Below, in pieces: positions 34,556-47,000 of a DNA stretch of 64,000 bases. Within the stretch, counting starts at the first letter, position 1. Each line of letters opens with the position of its first letter. The DNA comes from Ectocarpus siliculosus (Eukaryota; Sar; Phaeophyceae; Ectocarpales; Ectocarpaceae). A program made the position numbers and the translations under genes. The notes beneath the pieces are model-generated. The model saw nothing but the letters and a program-made list of their open reading frames with translations, did not search any database and was not told the DNA's origin. The stretch spans positions 4,713,915 to 4,777,914 of the forward strand of contig FN649729.1 in the NCBI GenBank assembly GCA_000310025.1, in the 5' to 3' direction.

Positions 34556-36704
34556 ACAACACGTCCCTTTGGTTGAGCAACACCGACAACTGACTTGGTC
34601 GTGTTCAGCCTCGGATGAGCTGCGGCCACCTTTGCTGACATTCCTGCTAGACTACGAGGGGTAACATTGCAAGCACGAGGAGTGATTTTCTCCATGTATG
34701 AAACTAGCAAATACGATGAGCAACAGCTGTTACCGTCACTTTACAGGCTGTGAATCGACTCGGCAGCGCGAGATTCTTGCCTTGATCCGGGCCGGTTCTG
34801 TAGGAGAAACCTTCCTCCTTTCGAGGGGGCGACACTCGACCTCAGGTATGCGTATAGTGCACCATGCCCCCTCAATACCGATGAAACGGTTCACCTCTAG
34901 CAAGGGACGCCCCAGGTTTCACTCGGAGGGGAGCGGGAAGTAAATAACGAAAACGGCGTATTTGTGTTTCGCTGTCGAGAAAGCACCACAATGAGTGCCA
35001 TGTATCACTCGACATTCTGTACGCTCAATCCGGAAAGGTGCCGCGGGGAATAAACGGCAGCTGGATTCGACGGCCACCGGAACAAAGACACCACGGCGGC
35101 ATTCCGAGCCCAGCGGCGGCGGTGCTATTAATAGCTTTTCTGCGTCAACATATAGGGATGGCGTGTCTCTCCGACCTACAACTTCCAGTGCGGTATGACT
35201 GCTTTCGGATCTTCCACTGTACCCAGAAAATACAGCAGACGAACGATATGACTTCGAGGCGTTGAGTTGAGACAAATCTTAGCAAGTAAGCGTCTTGTCG
35301 TTTTCTCCGACTAGGCCGACCTCGATGGATTCTACAAGTTCAAGAGTCACTCACTCGGTACTCTCCGACTCAAACGGACATCCCGTCGTCAGCCCCCTAC
35401 CTCAGAGTGCCTCACACAACAGTTCTTGGTGTGTCCATCGCTGATCAAGATGGTGTCTATCCTTAGCAACGCTTCCCTTACCAATGCAGGCTTACTCGAC
35501 TACCTTCAGGAAATGCCGTTAGCATTTTCGTTGGGGCTGTCGCCAAGCTTGAAACTACTGTCTTGCAGCCAGCCGTCAATTACCCCGCTCTAAGTCATCT
35601 TGTCTGTCGACTCGGCATTTTCAAGAGGACAATGCCCTTCACTTCGACAACCGGTGTCCATTTCTGAATTTTTCAAGGTGTTATCGTTTCCATGATGTTC
35701 CCGGGCGCATTGTGCCCCCATAAAGTACGTTGACCGGACGGCTTACTACTGTTTATTGTTTCCAGGTCGGGAAGCAATTCGACAGACCACTCTACGCGGT
35801 CGTATCGGAGGACTTCGTGAGTGGCGCGGGCAGCATGGTTCGTACCCTATCGGCGCCGCGAGCGACGCCTGGTGCTATCAGTACTTCGCGAGTGGCGCAG
35901 GAACCCATCGCGTTTCGCAGCGAAAGACCGGAGGTGGCAACTGCTGCAACCGCCACCGCTGCGAGGGCTGCGGCTGCGGTTTCCCGGTGTGGCGGACGGT
36001 TTCACCTGCTGGAGCTCCCGGTGGAGCGTCCCGTGAATATGGTCATTGGAAACAGGTGAAACAGCGGACAGGTTGTTCTCGACGCGCGTTGATGTAGTTC
36101 CGCGACCAGCAGCGAAGAGGTTGTCCTCGTATTGGAACACGTGGAGACCTTCTTTCCACACGTCCAATGTCCGATGAGCACTCCCTTGCCTGGCAACGAT
36201 TGACAACCCTTGGTACGCAGCTTACCTTAGATGTGACCACGAGCGCCAACAACAGAATGTCAGGCGACAAAGCGAACCAGGAACCGCACAACTCTCGGCC
36301 TTGCCACCTAGAACAAGATATAGGCATGATCCCATACAGGAGCAGGGAGATCGCTTGGATTCCACACATCTATTAGTTGAGGTACAGCCGAGAGTTGTTG
36401 ATAGCAAGGGGCGAATACTGCGAGAGTCGTTGAGGGTAGATTTCGAGGGCTCGCATCAGGTCAATGCAGACTATGTGTATGACCAGCGAGCGATGGCGAT
36501 TGCGGTTGTGTTGAAGAGGAGTGTCACAAGCACGGCCGCAGCTACGATGAAAACCATTCCTAAGAACAGCGCAGCGGAAAATGGCCGGAGATAACCACGC
36601 CGGTTCTCTGTGGGGCCATTTTTTTTTTTTTGTTCACTTCAAATCAGCGCTCACAGCACTAGTGCCGTTTATTCCAAACCGTGGTCACACAGAAGAGCCT
36701 CTCT
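34556..36704. other. Intergenic or unassigned exons
   Basis: Candidate exon pieces occur on both strands: plus about 35768-35818 (donor TTC|GTGAGT), and minus about 36027-36190 (ends CAGCAG|GTGAAA) with minus 36230-36280 (donor AAG|GTAAGC). They could not be joined into one gene. Confidence 0.3.
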
Positions 36705-37004
36705 CTACCCTCCCCTCCTGCGGTACTTCGCCTTGGTGTAGGACGAACGGTTGCTGTAGTTTGTCATGGGCTTGTAGTCCGCAGACGAGTTATGGCTGAG
36801 TCTGGGAATTAACAAGGAAAGCTCGAGCACTCCCAAGTTCATGCTCTGGAGGATGAAATTCTCGCCTTCGATGAACAACATCCAAAGAGCATGAGGCAAG
36901 TGCTGGCGTGCGGATGAAATGCTTTCGAACGGTAGCGCAACTTGTTGAACAGCAAGATTTGACATGAAAATTGCGAAACACCTTCGACAAGCAAGCGTGA
37001 ACAC
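36705..37004 (-). CDS. Possible terminal exon, minus strand
   Basis: A minus-strand frame of about 99 codons ends TAG at 36705. It reads LACRRCFAIFMSNLAVQQ, HALWMLFIEGENFILQSMNL, LELSLLIPRLSH and a basic, Ser/Tyr-rich tail, which looks like a real helical protein end. An A-rich run on the minus strand lies 75 bases beyond the stop (36619-36631). The 5' part is not resolved and the family is not recognised. Confidence 0.3.
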   Translation of the reverse strand: MFTLACRRCFAIFMSNLAVQQVALPFESISSARQHLPHALWMLFIEGENFILQSMNLGVLELSLLIPRLSHNSSADYKPMTNYSNRSSYTKAKYRRRGG

Positions 37005-37399
37005 GAACGGAGGTCCGGTCGGTCGGCCTCTTTTGTTGGGAGAAGACGTAGAATGAAATTCGAAGCCTGCCGCACATGTGCCATTTCAGTCCGTAGCTTT
37101 CGAGAACGCAACTGGTCTTGATCGGGTAGTTGCAGCCGTCGCCGCACGAAAGTTCTTGACGCTTTTTGCAGTACAACGAAACCGGGCGAAGTTGGCTAAA
37201 ACCACTCCGTCCCCTTGCTTTATTTTATTCTCGGTGGATGGAACGAAAATAGATCCAGTGCGGCGAAGTGACCAAATTCGCACATCTCACTCGTCTTGCG
37301 GAACCTTCGAAGCGCTTTGGTGGAGAAGCGGCGGCGGTTTTACGTTTGAACACTTTACAAACTCAGTTTACCCTTGTGTTTTGTTCCATGCGGTGATAG

Positions 37400-39679
37400 G
37401 AGCGCCGTCGTCATCCTCGACAATCGCAGAAGAGAGTCACGCGCAGCGACCTCAGAAGGAGTAGAAGCTGCTAGAAAGGCGTCCCGGGGCGATAGATGGG
37501 GGGGCGAGGGCGATGCGATAGTTAGCCCCGGGGGTGACAACGGTGAGCGCAAAATCACTCCTACATAATGGCCTTCCTCGGGCATCACACCCAATCGCGT
37601 CAGTTCCTTGTTTCGTATTCGTCGAGAACCGTTACTAGGGAAGCGTAGAATGTTAATTGGCCAGACGATCGGGGATAATTTAATCGTAACCTAATCTCCA
37701 CAAACGGATCAAGGTTCTATGTTACCGCTATGTGCCGGAATTCAAGCCATCAGATCCCGACGTTTCAAAGCTTAGAGAAAAAGGTTGACAGATTGACCTC
37801 CATCGCGGCATATGCCGTACACATTTTGTAAGTTTGAATTTGTTTGTTCACCTGTTTCATTCGCCATCGGTCGAGTAAGGCGGAGGATCGTCTGACGGGG
37901 CGGACGGTGGGGCGGCGGCAGCATCAGCTGAGGAAGCAGCAGCAGCAGAGGAAGAAGCCGAGGCGGCTGAGGCAAAGGAAAAACTCCGCCTCCTCCAGCT
38001 GCAATCGCTCAAGTACTCCACGCTCTGGCTCATGGTGCAAGTGAGAAAACCTCCAACGTTCGCAAACCTGGAAAGCCCCCCAAAACATGACACGTATGCA
38101 GAAGTGAGTGGAATTTCACGACACGGCAGTCAACAAGAGATACCACAAACGAGAGACCCGCGTACTTTTCATTTTTCAAATCTATTCGAGGTTGGCTTAT
38201 GTAATGGTTAGCCAAGCGCGTTGCAATTCCCTCACTTGGACGTATTTCCGTGAGAAGCCACTCCCGACTATAGAAATGAGCCCTCGAACTTCCGCTCTCT
38301 GCGGCATCTGGAACAGAGATGGCATGCTGCGCAGCTCCTAGCTTTTTGTCCCCCGTGATGGTGGCCAGAGGCTCGCAGCATTCGTTCAATTCACAATGCA
38401 AATACAACACGTGTGCCTGAAGAACAAAATACTTTAACCCTGTAGAAGAATCTGTCTGGTGGGAGAAGAGAAGCTGAGGAATCCCTAGGGAGTGCGAAGT
38501 GACCGTTTCCATCGCATGTTCGCCCGGCAGATGGAAAAGGTCCGTGTCGGGGCACCAGCGGATGGAAGAGACGGCGGAGGAGGCACCCGACTTCGCCCCG
38601 CGCTGGAAAAGCTTGAGCAGTGGCTGGTGGGGTTCCCCTGCCGCGTTCTCATCAGGCATGTTTATGAAAGTAAACTCGTGGGCGGAGTATCCTCGCAGAG
38701 AGAGAGAGGGCGGCGTGGGTTGGAAGCACTACGACTGTTCAGGGTGTTGTTGGCGTGGTTGTTTTTTTCATTCACACGTTCCGATCCCTCGGTACTTTCT
38801 AGAGCATATCGCTCATTATAGACACGTAGGCCAAGCAATACGAAAAGGGTGGCACAACCCCGCGACTATTCCTCTCACAGGTATAGCTACAGTGAAGCAC
38901 AGCTGGCGGAGCTCATCACACACGCGGCCACCACCGAGCAGCAGCAGCAGCAGCCACGGCGGAAAACGAAAGGCGTCGGTGCTACCAGTGTTGCCATCAC
39001 CGGGGCGGGAGACAGTTCCGCACAGGGACCCGGAGGAAAGCGGCAGCGGCTGGACGCAGGAGTTTCACCAGGGACCGAGGCCCCTTCTGAAGGGAGTGTC
39101 TCCAGGAATGCGGCTGCTGGTGCTGGGGTGAGGTCGCCGCTTGAGGCCGTCGACGAACGCTCCAGGGCTGACTCTGATTGGGCGGGGATGCACCACCGTC
39201 AAGCATGGTTTCTCCAGGTAGTGGTGCCTTTTGGTTTTTGGATATTGCCTGATCTCCGCTGCTGTACGTCTCCACAAAAGCGTTGTTTTTCCCTGTCTTT
39301 TGCACTTTCATTTCTCTCGACGTTGCCCACTTCCGTTTTTAATCGCCTTCTGCCCTTATTTCATGCTCCACTGTTTTCCCGGCAACAGACCCGCTGCGCA
39401 TAATGTTCTGTGAACCTGTCTCATTCCATTCTTGGTTAATGGAGAGTTGATATCTATTCTCTACGTCCTCCTAGATTGTTCCTTGAAGCTGTTTGGGCAG
39501 TGCAACATGCAAGCTGTAGACTCCCGTCGTGATTTGAGGCTGGACTATCACCGCGGCGAGCTACGTCAACCGGTGCCCTGGAAATGGTCATCGAGCGTCT
39601 CTCTGTCGAGCACCGCACTCCGCCCGAAGAGTATTTTGCTGCAATTGGTCGGCAATGTCAGGGCGGTAGTGTTTCCTAA
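37400..39679 (+). CDS. Unrecognised gene with Ala/Glu-rich helix, 3' five exons
   Basis: Exons 37400-37542, 37880-38040, 38489-38655, 38881-39217 and 39539-39679 join in phase and end at TAA; 5' exons are missing. The second exon encodes an Ala/Glu-rich coiled helix (EEAAAAEEEAEAAEAKEKLR) ending LQSLKYSTLWLMVQ. The third has FHRMFARQMEKV and LEKLEQWLVGFPCRVLIR. The fourth has YSEAQLAELITHA, a Gln run and a basic RRKTKG patch. The last has ALEMVIERLSVEHRTPPEEY. The third intron would use a GC donor (CAG|GCATGT), the weakest joint. Helical segments and a Lys/Arg patch suggest a nuclear or cytoskeletal protein, but the function is unknown. Confidence 0.5.
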
Positions 39680-42600
39680 ATTTTAAACTGTAAATTATCG
39701 CACTATATCTCTCACGCCAATCTGCCTCCCTGAAAAAAACATGCAACATATGGCGAATACGTAAGCGGCGCTCGGATGTTGGTGATGCCTTTTTTAAGAA
39801 GCAGGACCTTCTCGAAGACGAAATTGTGCTTGGCCAATGACAGAGTGACTCTGGTGGCAGCAAGCATCTCCCTCGATCCTAGTTTGGTGGAAAGCGCTGT
39901 AGTGTATACTCCAAACCGGCTTCCACATAATAATTGGGACAAGGAACAACCCGTGAATATATGAACTACATAGGTCATGGTGTCACCTTCGTTTCTTCTA
40001 GTTTTCTCCCCCGTCCATCGTCACACACATCCCCGCCCTGGGACGTCCCTTGTTCATGTGACTGGTCAACAATGACGTCGCCTGGTCGGGCTGCCGTCGT
40101 CAACCGACACCAACACACACACACCTCATCCGACAACACCGACTGTCACCACCACCACAACCACTACCACCACCCGGTATCACCATTGCCATCGACATCA
40201 GCTTTTTCCAGCGTTGAACGCGTTCTCAGCATCAGCGCTGCTTTCGTGCGCATCCCTGAAACACCTCATCGTCGCGCCCTTCGACGAACTGGCCCCTGGT
40301 TTGCTGGGGAGGAGCGGCGGTGGCGACTACGTCCCGGGAACCGACGGCAGAAGCTCGAGCGGTGTAGGAGCCGCAAGGGGGGGAGTGAAGGCCGAGTGTC
40401 TCCTGGATTTCTGTTCGGCCGTTCGCCTCGAGGGGGAGCAGGGGAACGGTTAGGTAGGTGCCGCGGGGATGAGATGGTGGTTCTTTCGCGAACTTGGTGG
40501 AAACAGGGCACGTTGGACGGGTGTGGAGGCTGTGGGGGCCATAAAGTGAGTTGGGATGGTTCCTTCTGGACATTCGTGCGCATCACGTTTCGTGTCTGGG
40601 GACCCCGTGCGGCAGTCAGTGGTGGGGAGGGGGGGTAGAAATCCCGTGGCATCTGTTTTAGTAGTAGGAGAGAAAAAATTGGTTTGCACAAGGATGCCAC
40701 AACGGGGTTGATGGGAGTGGGTGTTGTTTCGGCACTGACCTGCGGTTGAGGCAAAAATGGGGAAGAAACAATGGAGCACTGTGGGCGCTGATTGGGGTTG
40801 GAACCCCTGCTATGATGTACCGTATGGGAAACGTGACTGCGGCGGCGGACTTGGGAGTTTTTTTGCGTGTGTGAGAGATTCGGTGAACATCATCAATGAT
40901 GCGTCGAATATACTCGAAACCGGGTGCTGGCGACGGTTTGCTTTCAGAAAGGACCCGGGACACGTAGACGGCGTTGATACTCAGGCATTGTAGGTGTGGG
41001 GTGTGCTTTGTTCCATTAGAATTGCGGAATGGGGGTTATAGCGGGAACCAACATATCCATGTTGTGGACACGTGGTTCAACTCTTCGTCTCCAATGTGCG
41101 TATGGTAGAGGAGTACTCATCAACTGTTGGCAGTCGTTACGGCGAGAAAGGGATGAAAACCACGTCACTGTTCTACCCGGAGCTGATTTTGGGTTAGGGC
41201 TTGCAAAATACTTACAGGTCTTGCATCATCTTTCAGCCTTTTGGTGGTAGCAACTACTGCAGATTGTGCACACAATTCTTATGTGGAAGTAGTGGGAGGC
41301 TTCCTCCTTCTATTCTACACTTCGATGGAATCCCGGAGCTACACTCACTCGTGAGATATTTTGGGGCTGAAAAAAGTCGGTCGGTATCGCACCTGTTCGG
41401 TTGTTCTAGTTTTTAATGTTTTAGCCGTTGTGTTTGGATTTCCTGAAATCTCTGTTGGCGTTTTCACGTTTTTTTAAGCGGGGGAACTCTGCGACGGCGG
41501 TACTACCAAAACACCTGCCCGAGGTTCGGAGACCGGCACTGACTTTGGTGTCCGGCAACACATAGCTTGGAAACCAGCAAGCAAAGGAATACAGGGCGCC
41601 GAGCGCCACTCCTTGATTGCATCTACATGTACATGTACTTCTTTCCTCTTGACGCGAACGAAACCCAGATTGTACTTCGTAGTTGAGGAAAATCGAAGGA
41701 ATATTCTGCAGGTACACGAAGTTGGACCCCACCCCATGCCACAACATACTATATGGTATATCTCGAATGGGTAGTCTTTCTGTGTGTGTTTTTATTATTC
41801 CTTAATATACCCTCTGTCCGTTTCCTCGGAGAGGAAATAAACCGTTTCCAAAACATTCCTTATGTATACGTAGTCTACTGCATAGTTTCTTCTGGAGTCG
41901 GTGCGAAAAGGGCATTGATTGCATAGCTATGGTTAATCGGAGTGAATTTCCGTGTTCGGTGGCTTCAGCCCCAAAAGGCTCAAACAAAAAGACGGCAAAG
42001 ACCCGCCCTAAGTCGTGAAGAATTATTCTCCATTTACTTGTAGAGCGAGAGTAGGGTCTGGTGTTTCAGCCAAAGAGTTGAGTGAAATCTGATCACTAAA
42101 ATACGTGTTCCTACAATACGTTTTGACTGTAGTCAGTCTACATGGCAAGTCTATTGTAGCTACCCTTACCAGCAGTGTGTTCATCGTCGGCTTTTGTTTT
42201 GGCCGACTTTGCCAACCTCTTTCAAGCGCTGGGGGTGTGGTGGCTCTGGGTGTGCATCCAAAAAAGTTTTCAGAGAGTGTTCAATCCGCACTCGTCGTAG
42301 ACTGTAGTAGAAGTCGGCGCTACGAAGGTTTTCGGAGGCGTTCGCCAGCCGTCGAACCGTTTCATTTGCCACTTTCTGAAAAAAAAAACGGACGACTGCT
42401 GTGGCGTACATCCGCTCCAGCGACCACAACTTGGTGAGCATCGTCACCAAGACCTGGACAGGGCACGAAATAGCTGTGCATATAGCTTCAGGACGAGAGG
42501 TGCGAAAGGTTCTGCGGGAAGCACCGAGCTATGTGTTCATTCGGTGGTGTCGGACTGGTACAGTAGATAAAAACTGGTTAGATATCTATCTCCCTTGCGG

Positions 42601-43038
42601 GAGAGGCCCACACGTACGTGTGCAACCTCGCCTAGCCGTCTTTGCAGAATGCTTTTTCTGTTGGCGCCGAAGTCTGTGATACGCCACACAAGAATACCAC
42701 GGCGCCGTCCACCTGCCCAATCGAAGTTCTCAGCGGTGTGCTACATACCTTCACGCCAATAGGTCTACCGAAAAGGTTTTGTGCGCCACGTTCTCTCTGC
42801 GTGAAGAGGCATCTACCAAGAAGTAAATTCCTTGTCTTGGTCAGATTGTCGATTCGGCTACATCTCGTTGAGATAGCTACGCGCGCAACGTCAAGTGCAC
42901 CTCGCGCTATGCGTATCGATATATCACAGCCACCCACTATTGTGTGCCATGCGCACGAGAACTTCGGTTGTTTCTATCGCCGACTCGAGTTCAACCCCAA
43001 TCTCGTCCTCTTGCTTTTTTACGGTTTCAAGACATCAG
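39680..43038. other. Intergenic; weak frames on both strands
   Basis: A 234-codon plus frame at 39934-40638 has His/Ser-rich low-complexity and is probably spurious. A minus-strand exon-like piece at about 42230-42387 follows a perfect acceptor (TTTTTTTTTTCAG) and reads KVANETVRRLANASENLRSA; no partners were found. Confidence 0.3.
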
Positions 43039-43165
43039 TAGGTGGCGGGGAGATCCAAGCGGGAGGTCTTCAGGAGAACACAATCAGGAGGATGAGCTTC
43101 CTGGTTGACATGATCGGGAATGCCATGGTTTCGTTGCGCTCGAAGCTCCAGCAAAAGAATAAGAG
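43039..43165 (+). CDS. Possible upstream exon of the kinase gene
   Basis: Reads GGGEIQAGGLQENTIRRMSF then LRSKLQQKNKR, ending AAGAG|GTGAGT in phase 2. An acceptor in matching phase (GTCCGGCAG at 44059) would join it to the long N-terminal exon of the kinase, giving a continuous charged helix (QQKNKR-DDEVEERC). The alternative is that the kinase starts at the ATG at 44049. Confidence 0.4.
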
Positions 43166-44048
43166 GTGAGTTGCCGCAGCTTGCATTGCTAGCTGTCAAG
43201 ACTAAAGACAAGACTAATCAATAAGAAACATATTTTTTCCAACATGAAGGAAACAAGACGCCAGGCTCAGGTTCTACAATAGCTGCATTACAGTAGTCTA
43301 AACATAAGATTTATTTCTCTACGGTAGTCTAATAACCGCGTGAAAAAAGGAACTCGGTCGCCGACGTTACACTAGATCTACATCGTGGTGTACATGTAGT
43401 CGGCGCTCATTTGTTGAGACACAGAAAGGCTTCAAGCCATATTGCTCGAAATACAATGTAGTCTAGGTGCTTCATTTCAGTCGGCCGGCACTGTTCCGGA
43501 GCATCGTACATCCATCATGTCGATCAGTTCGTCGGCTACCACTGTTGCTTCTCTCTCTTTTTCAGCAATTTCCGTATCTACCTATCGCCCCAACACTTAC
43601 TTCGCGCTACTGCCTGATGTTTCAACGGATGTAGATTGAGACTCCGACCTTGACCATGAGTTGTGGCTCACCGTTCCACATATCGCTATATCGAGCTTAC
43701 AAATCGAAACCAACAACAGTGATTGCGCTCCTCGGAGAGGGAACAAAGATTCTACAAAAAAACACCGGGCAGCGAGGGTAGATGTGACACACTCGTGGAC
43801 CTAATGCGTACAGCGCAACACAAAATATATTTTGGTACCATTGACTAAACGGATTGGCCAGGCCACGTACCGGGTTCTTGTTGCTGCTGGATTCATCTGT
43901 CTCATTGTCGGCTACGTGCGAAGTTGCAGTCTTTCACGAAACCCACTAGAGGAGTCCGCAGTGCTACTGACATGGATATGTTTGAGAAATGGCTCCCACA
44001 GACATGACGCACCCATGGGAACGAGTTCTCTACCCGTGATGCTCATCG

Positions 44049-47000
44049 ATGTCCGGCAGAGACGACGAAGTAGAGGAGCGCTGCAACACATGGCTTTTTG
44101 ACTGCGCCACATCCAGCACCTCGGGTATCTTCGGCGAGTCGAAGCTCGAGCTATGCGCTATGGCAGCAGACCCAGAGTGCCTCCAAATCTTTGACGGTAG
44201 AGCAGCAACCCAGCGTTGGGGCCGTGTCAATTCCGCCGACCGCGCCTGCGAGGGGGCTCCCTCGAACGCAATCTTCGCGGTAGCTGAGGGACATCACTTG
44301 AGTTCATGTTTCTCGGCAGATGGATACGGCGAGAAGTTCGCGGACTTCGACGCATTGTCTTCGCAGGGCGTTTTCGCCGGAACCGAGTCTTTCTTGGGCG
44401 CTGGACTCGTGATGGTTTACCTTGCTCGGAAGGCGTCGACGTGGCGAATCCGACAGCAGCCGGCAGCCTCAATGCTAGTCGAGACCGACATGGGACAGCA
44501 CGGGGTCAACGGTGTCGACGGCACGCCTGGACTACGTACAGCCGAGAAGGGTGGTGATGCCGTCGTCGAACCAGACCAGGTGAGAACATCCGACAGGTGT
44601 TCCAAACCCCCATGGTTACCTCGCCAGCTTCGTACGCTGGGCAAGCGACCAGTGCGCAAGAACAAGATTTTGTCCAAACATCCGCCAATACGGACATTGG
44701 TTAACATTCCTGTTGATCCATTCACAGCCCATCGAGGGGCGCAATGCATGAGCCTCTAGCTTGGGCATGAATCACTTTTTCCCAGTCTGTGGCCATAGAC
44801 TGTATGATACTTGGGAAAACAGTTGGTGAAAATTTTGGCGTGATGCTGTCTTCAAGATTGAAGGGGCGGTCTGGTTGAACGAGTCGACAGGCACTCGAGG
44901 CGCGGGGGCAATTGCATTGAACCCACCTGCGGTTGTCCCGACCGATCGAGAATTCACAGCGGCATGAATGGGTGATGGCGGCCAAGCGCGTCATCTCCAG
45001 GAACACTACACTCCGTTTCTTCACGATCACCAACGTCGACTTTTCTCCAGCACATGGAACTCACGGGTCCAATAGCTAGTACTCCCGCCGGCGAAACAAC
45101 CAAAGACACCCACATCCTCCGATGCCATGGGCACCGACGCAACCGGCGAAACGTACAGCCTTGTATTGGAACCTCGCACGTTCGCTAACGCCACTTACCC
45201 TCGCGGTTTGTGCACACGCTAAGTTCAGCTAATTACGTGTTTGAAGCTGCAGCCGACAACAACTACCAGGCGGTACAAGTGAGAGGCCGGCTACCAGACC
45301 GTACAACGTGAAAGGACGCCTACTTTGTGGGCCAACCGTGTAACGGCCGTCTTCCGTCCTTTTCGGAGTTCCGGGAATCTGCATGGCTGTTCGGTCTTCC
45401 TCGAGAGATCTTTGGACATTCGAATGAGGATTTAGAGGATGGCTTTGGATTCCCAGCTTGATGTTCATACCGCTCCATCTTTTGCCAGAACGCGAATGTT
45501 CCCATTCCTTCAGTAAACACAAAAGAGAGAGGGCTCGAAGAGTTTAATGTATCACATGTTGTCTGTTGTGCCCGCCATGATCCTTTGCTACAGGTGCAGA
45601 ACACCACTAAGGCGATCGATCTCGGACCCAGAAGCACCAGCACCAGCACCAGCAACAACAACAACAACAACAACAACAACAGCTCCGTGTGCCCTAAGCC
45701 CCAAGCGGTGTCTACGGGCGAACCCGGTGACGGTGCGGTCGAGGCAGGTGGTGGCGAAGGCAACCACCCGAACGGCGGCGGCGGAATCGGTGGAAGCCAC
45801 AAGCTCGAGCTGATGGCGGGGGAGGAGTTAGAAGCCGGATCGCAGATGCCGCAGAGGCTTGTCTCGGAGGGAGAGAAGGGAAAGCCCCGCCGCTGGTGCA
45901 TGGAAGACATGGTGTCTGCTGAGGACGATGGCCACGGCAAGATGATCGGGAGCGGCAGTTTCTGTGAGACAGCTTGGGTAGTGGCGCCGGTTGGGTAGGA
46001 GTGCTTTGGGGTGCCGTTGACTGCGGGCGATGCCTGACGCTGCTCGATCCATTTCTTTTCTGACTTGTGCTTGAATGCGAACCCAGGTGAGGTACTCAAG
46101 ATCGCCATGGCAAACGGCGTGTCGATCGCGGTGAAGGCAATGTGCAGGTGGCGCCAAGACTTGGGCTCACAGGTAAAAACGTGAAACAAGGGTATCGCCG
46201 GCGTTTTGATTTTGATTTTCTCCATCGGTTGTTCGCCAAGCAATATCAACACAAGAAAAGCATGTCGGGTCGCTGAAAACCCATGGTATTTAGAACAGTA
46301 ACCTGTACCCTTCAAATCGCGCGTTGGTACGTCTGCTGGTTGCTGGACGTTGTTTTCAACAACGTTTCGTTGCGTGTGGGTGTCAACAGCGTTGTGGACG
46401 CCAATTTTTCCAAATACACTATTATAGATGTAGGTTTGAAGCTCACCTTCAGGTGGCTGAGGCACGCTGTGTAGAACGAGACAATGACCAATGGTTGGTG
46501 GAAAAGTGAGGCCGCCTGAATGTTCATTCTTGGGTTCTTCTCATTGTCTGCCTATCCGGTGATCGATCGGTCCATCTGAAGCCTTACACAGACTGGTACC
46601 CATACAAAACTTGCTTGTCCGGCGTGCCACTCAAATGGAAATTGCGGTCCGGATGTTCCTGAATTCACAGGATAAGTTTATCGACCGGGAGATTGCGATT
46701 TTGCAGGAATGCAACGTACACCCATACGTGGTCGACATCTTCGGCTACATCAGGACTACCGAGAGGTGACACACACAAGCTGCCTGAAGAGCAGAACGTC
46801 GCTCGTTTAGAGTTGTCTAAGTGCGTGTTGGGCACACCCGCGAGCGATGGCGCTCGAAAGGCCCCCACGCGTATGCGTAGTGTCTCGGCCGAAGAGACGC
46901 CATGTTCGAGCGTGTGTCGTCCACATGAAAATACCGATCACAGCAAAAGCCACACCCAATGGGACCCTGCATGTCGCGCGGAAGCTAGCTCTCAGTTTGT

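Noticed and set aside
39934-40638. 234-codon plus-strand frame
   Set aside because: His/Ser/Thr/Arg low complexity from ACC/CAC repeats; competing open frames exist on both strands and no exon partners were found.
45320-46465. 381-codon open frame on the minus strand
   Set aside because: It lies antisense to kinase exons at 45594-45963 and 46087-46172, whose splice sites and motifs are clear. Its Leu and Pro runs are the complement of the CAA/CAG repeat and Gly-rich coding sequence.
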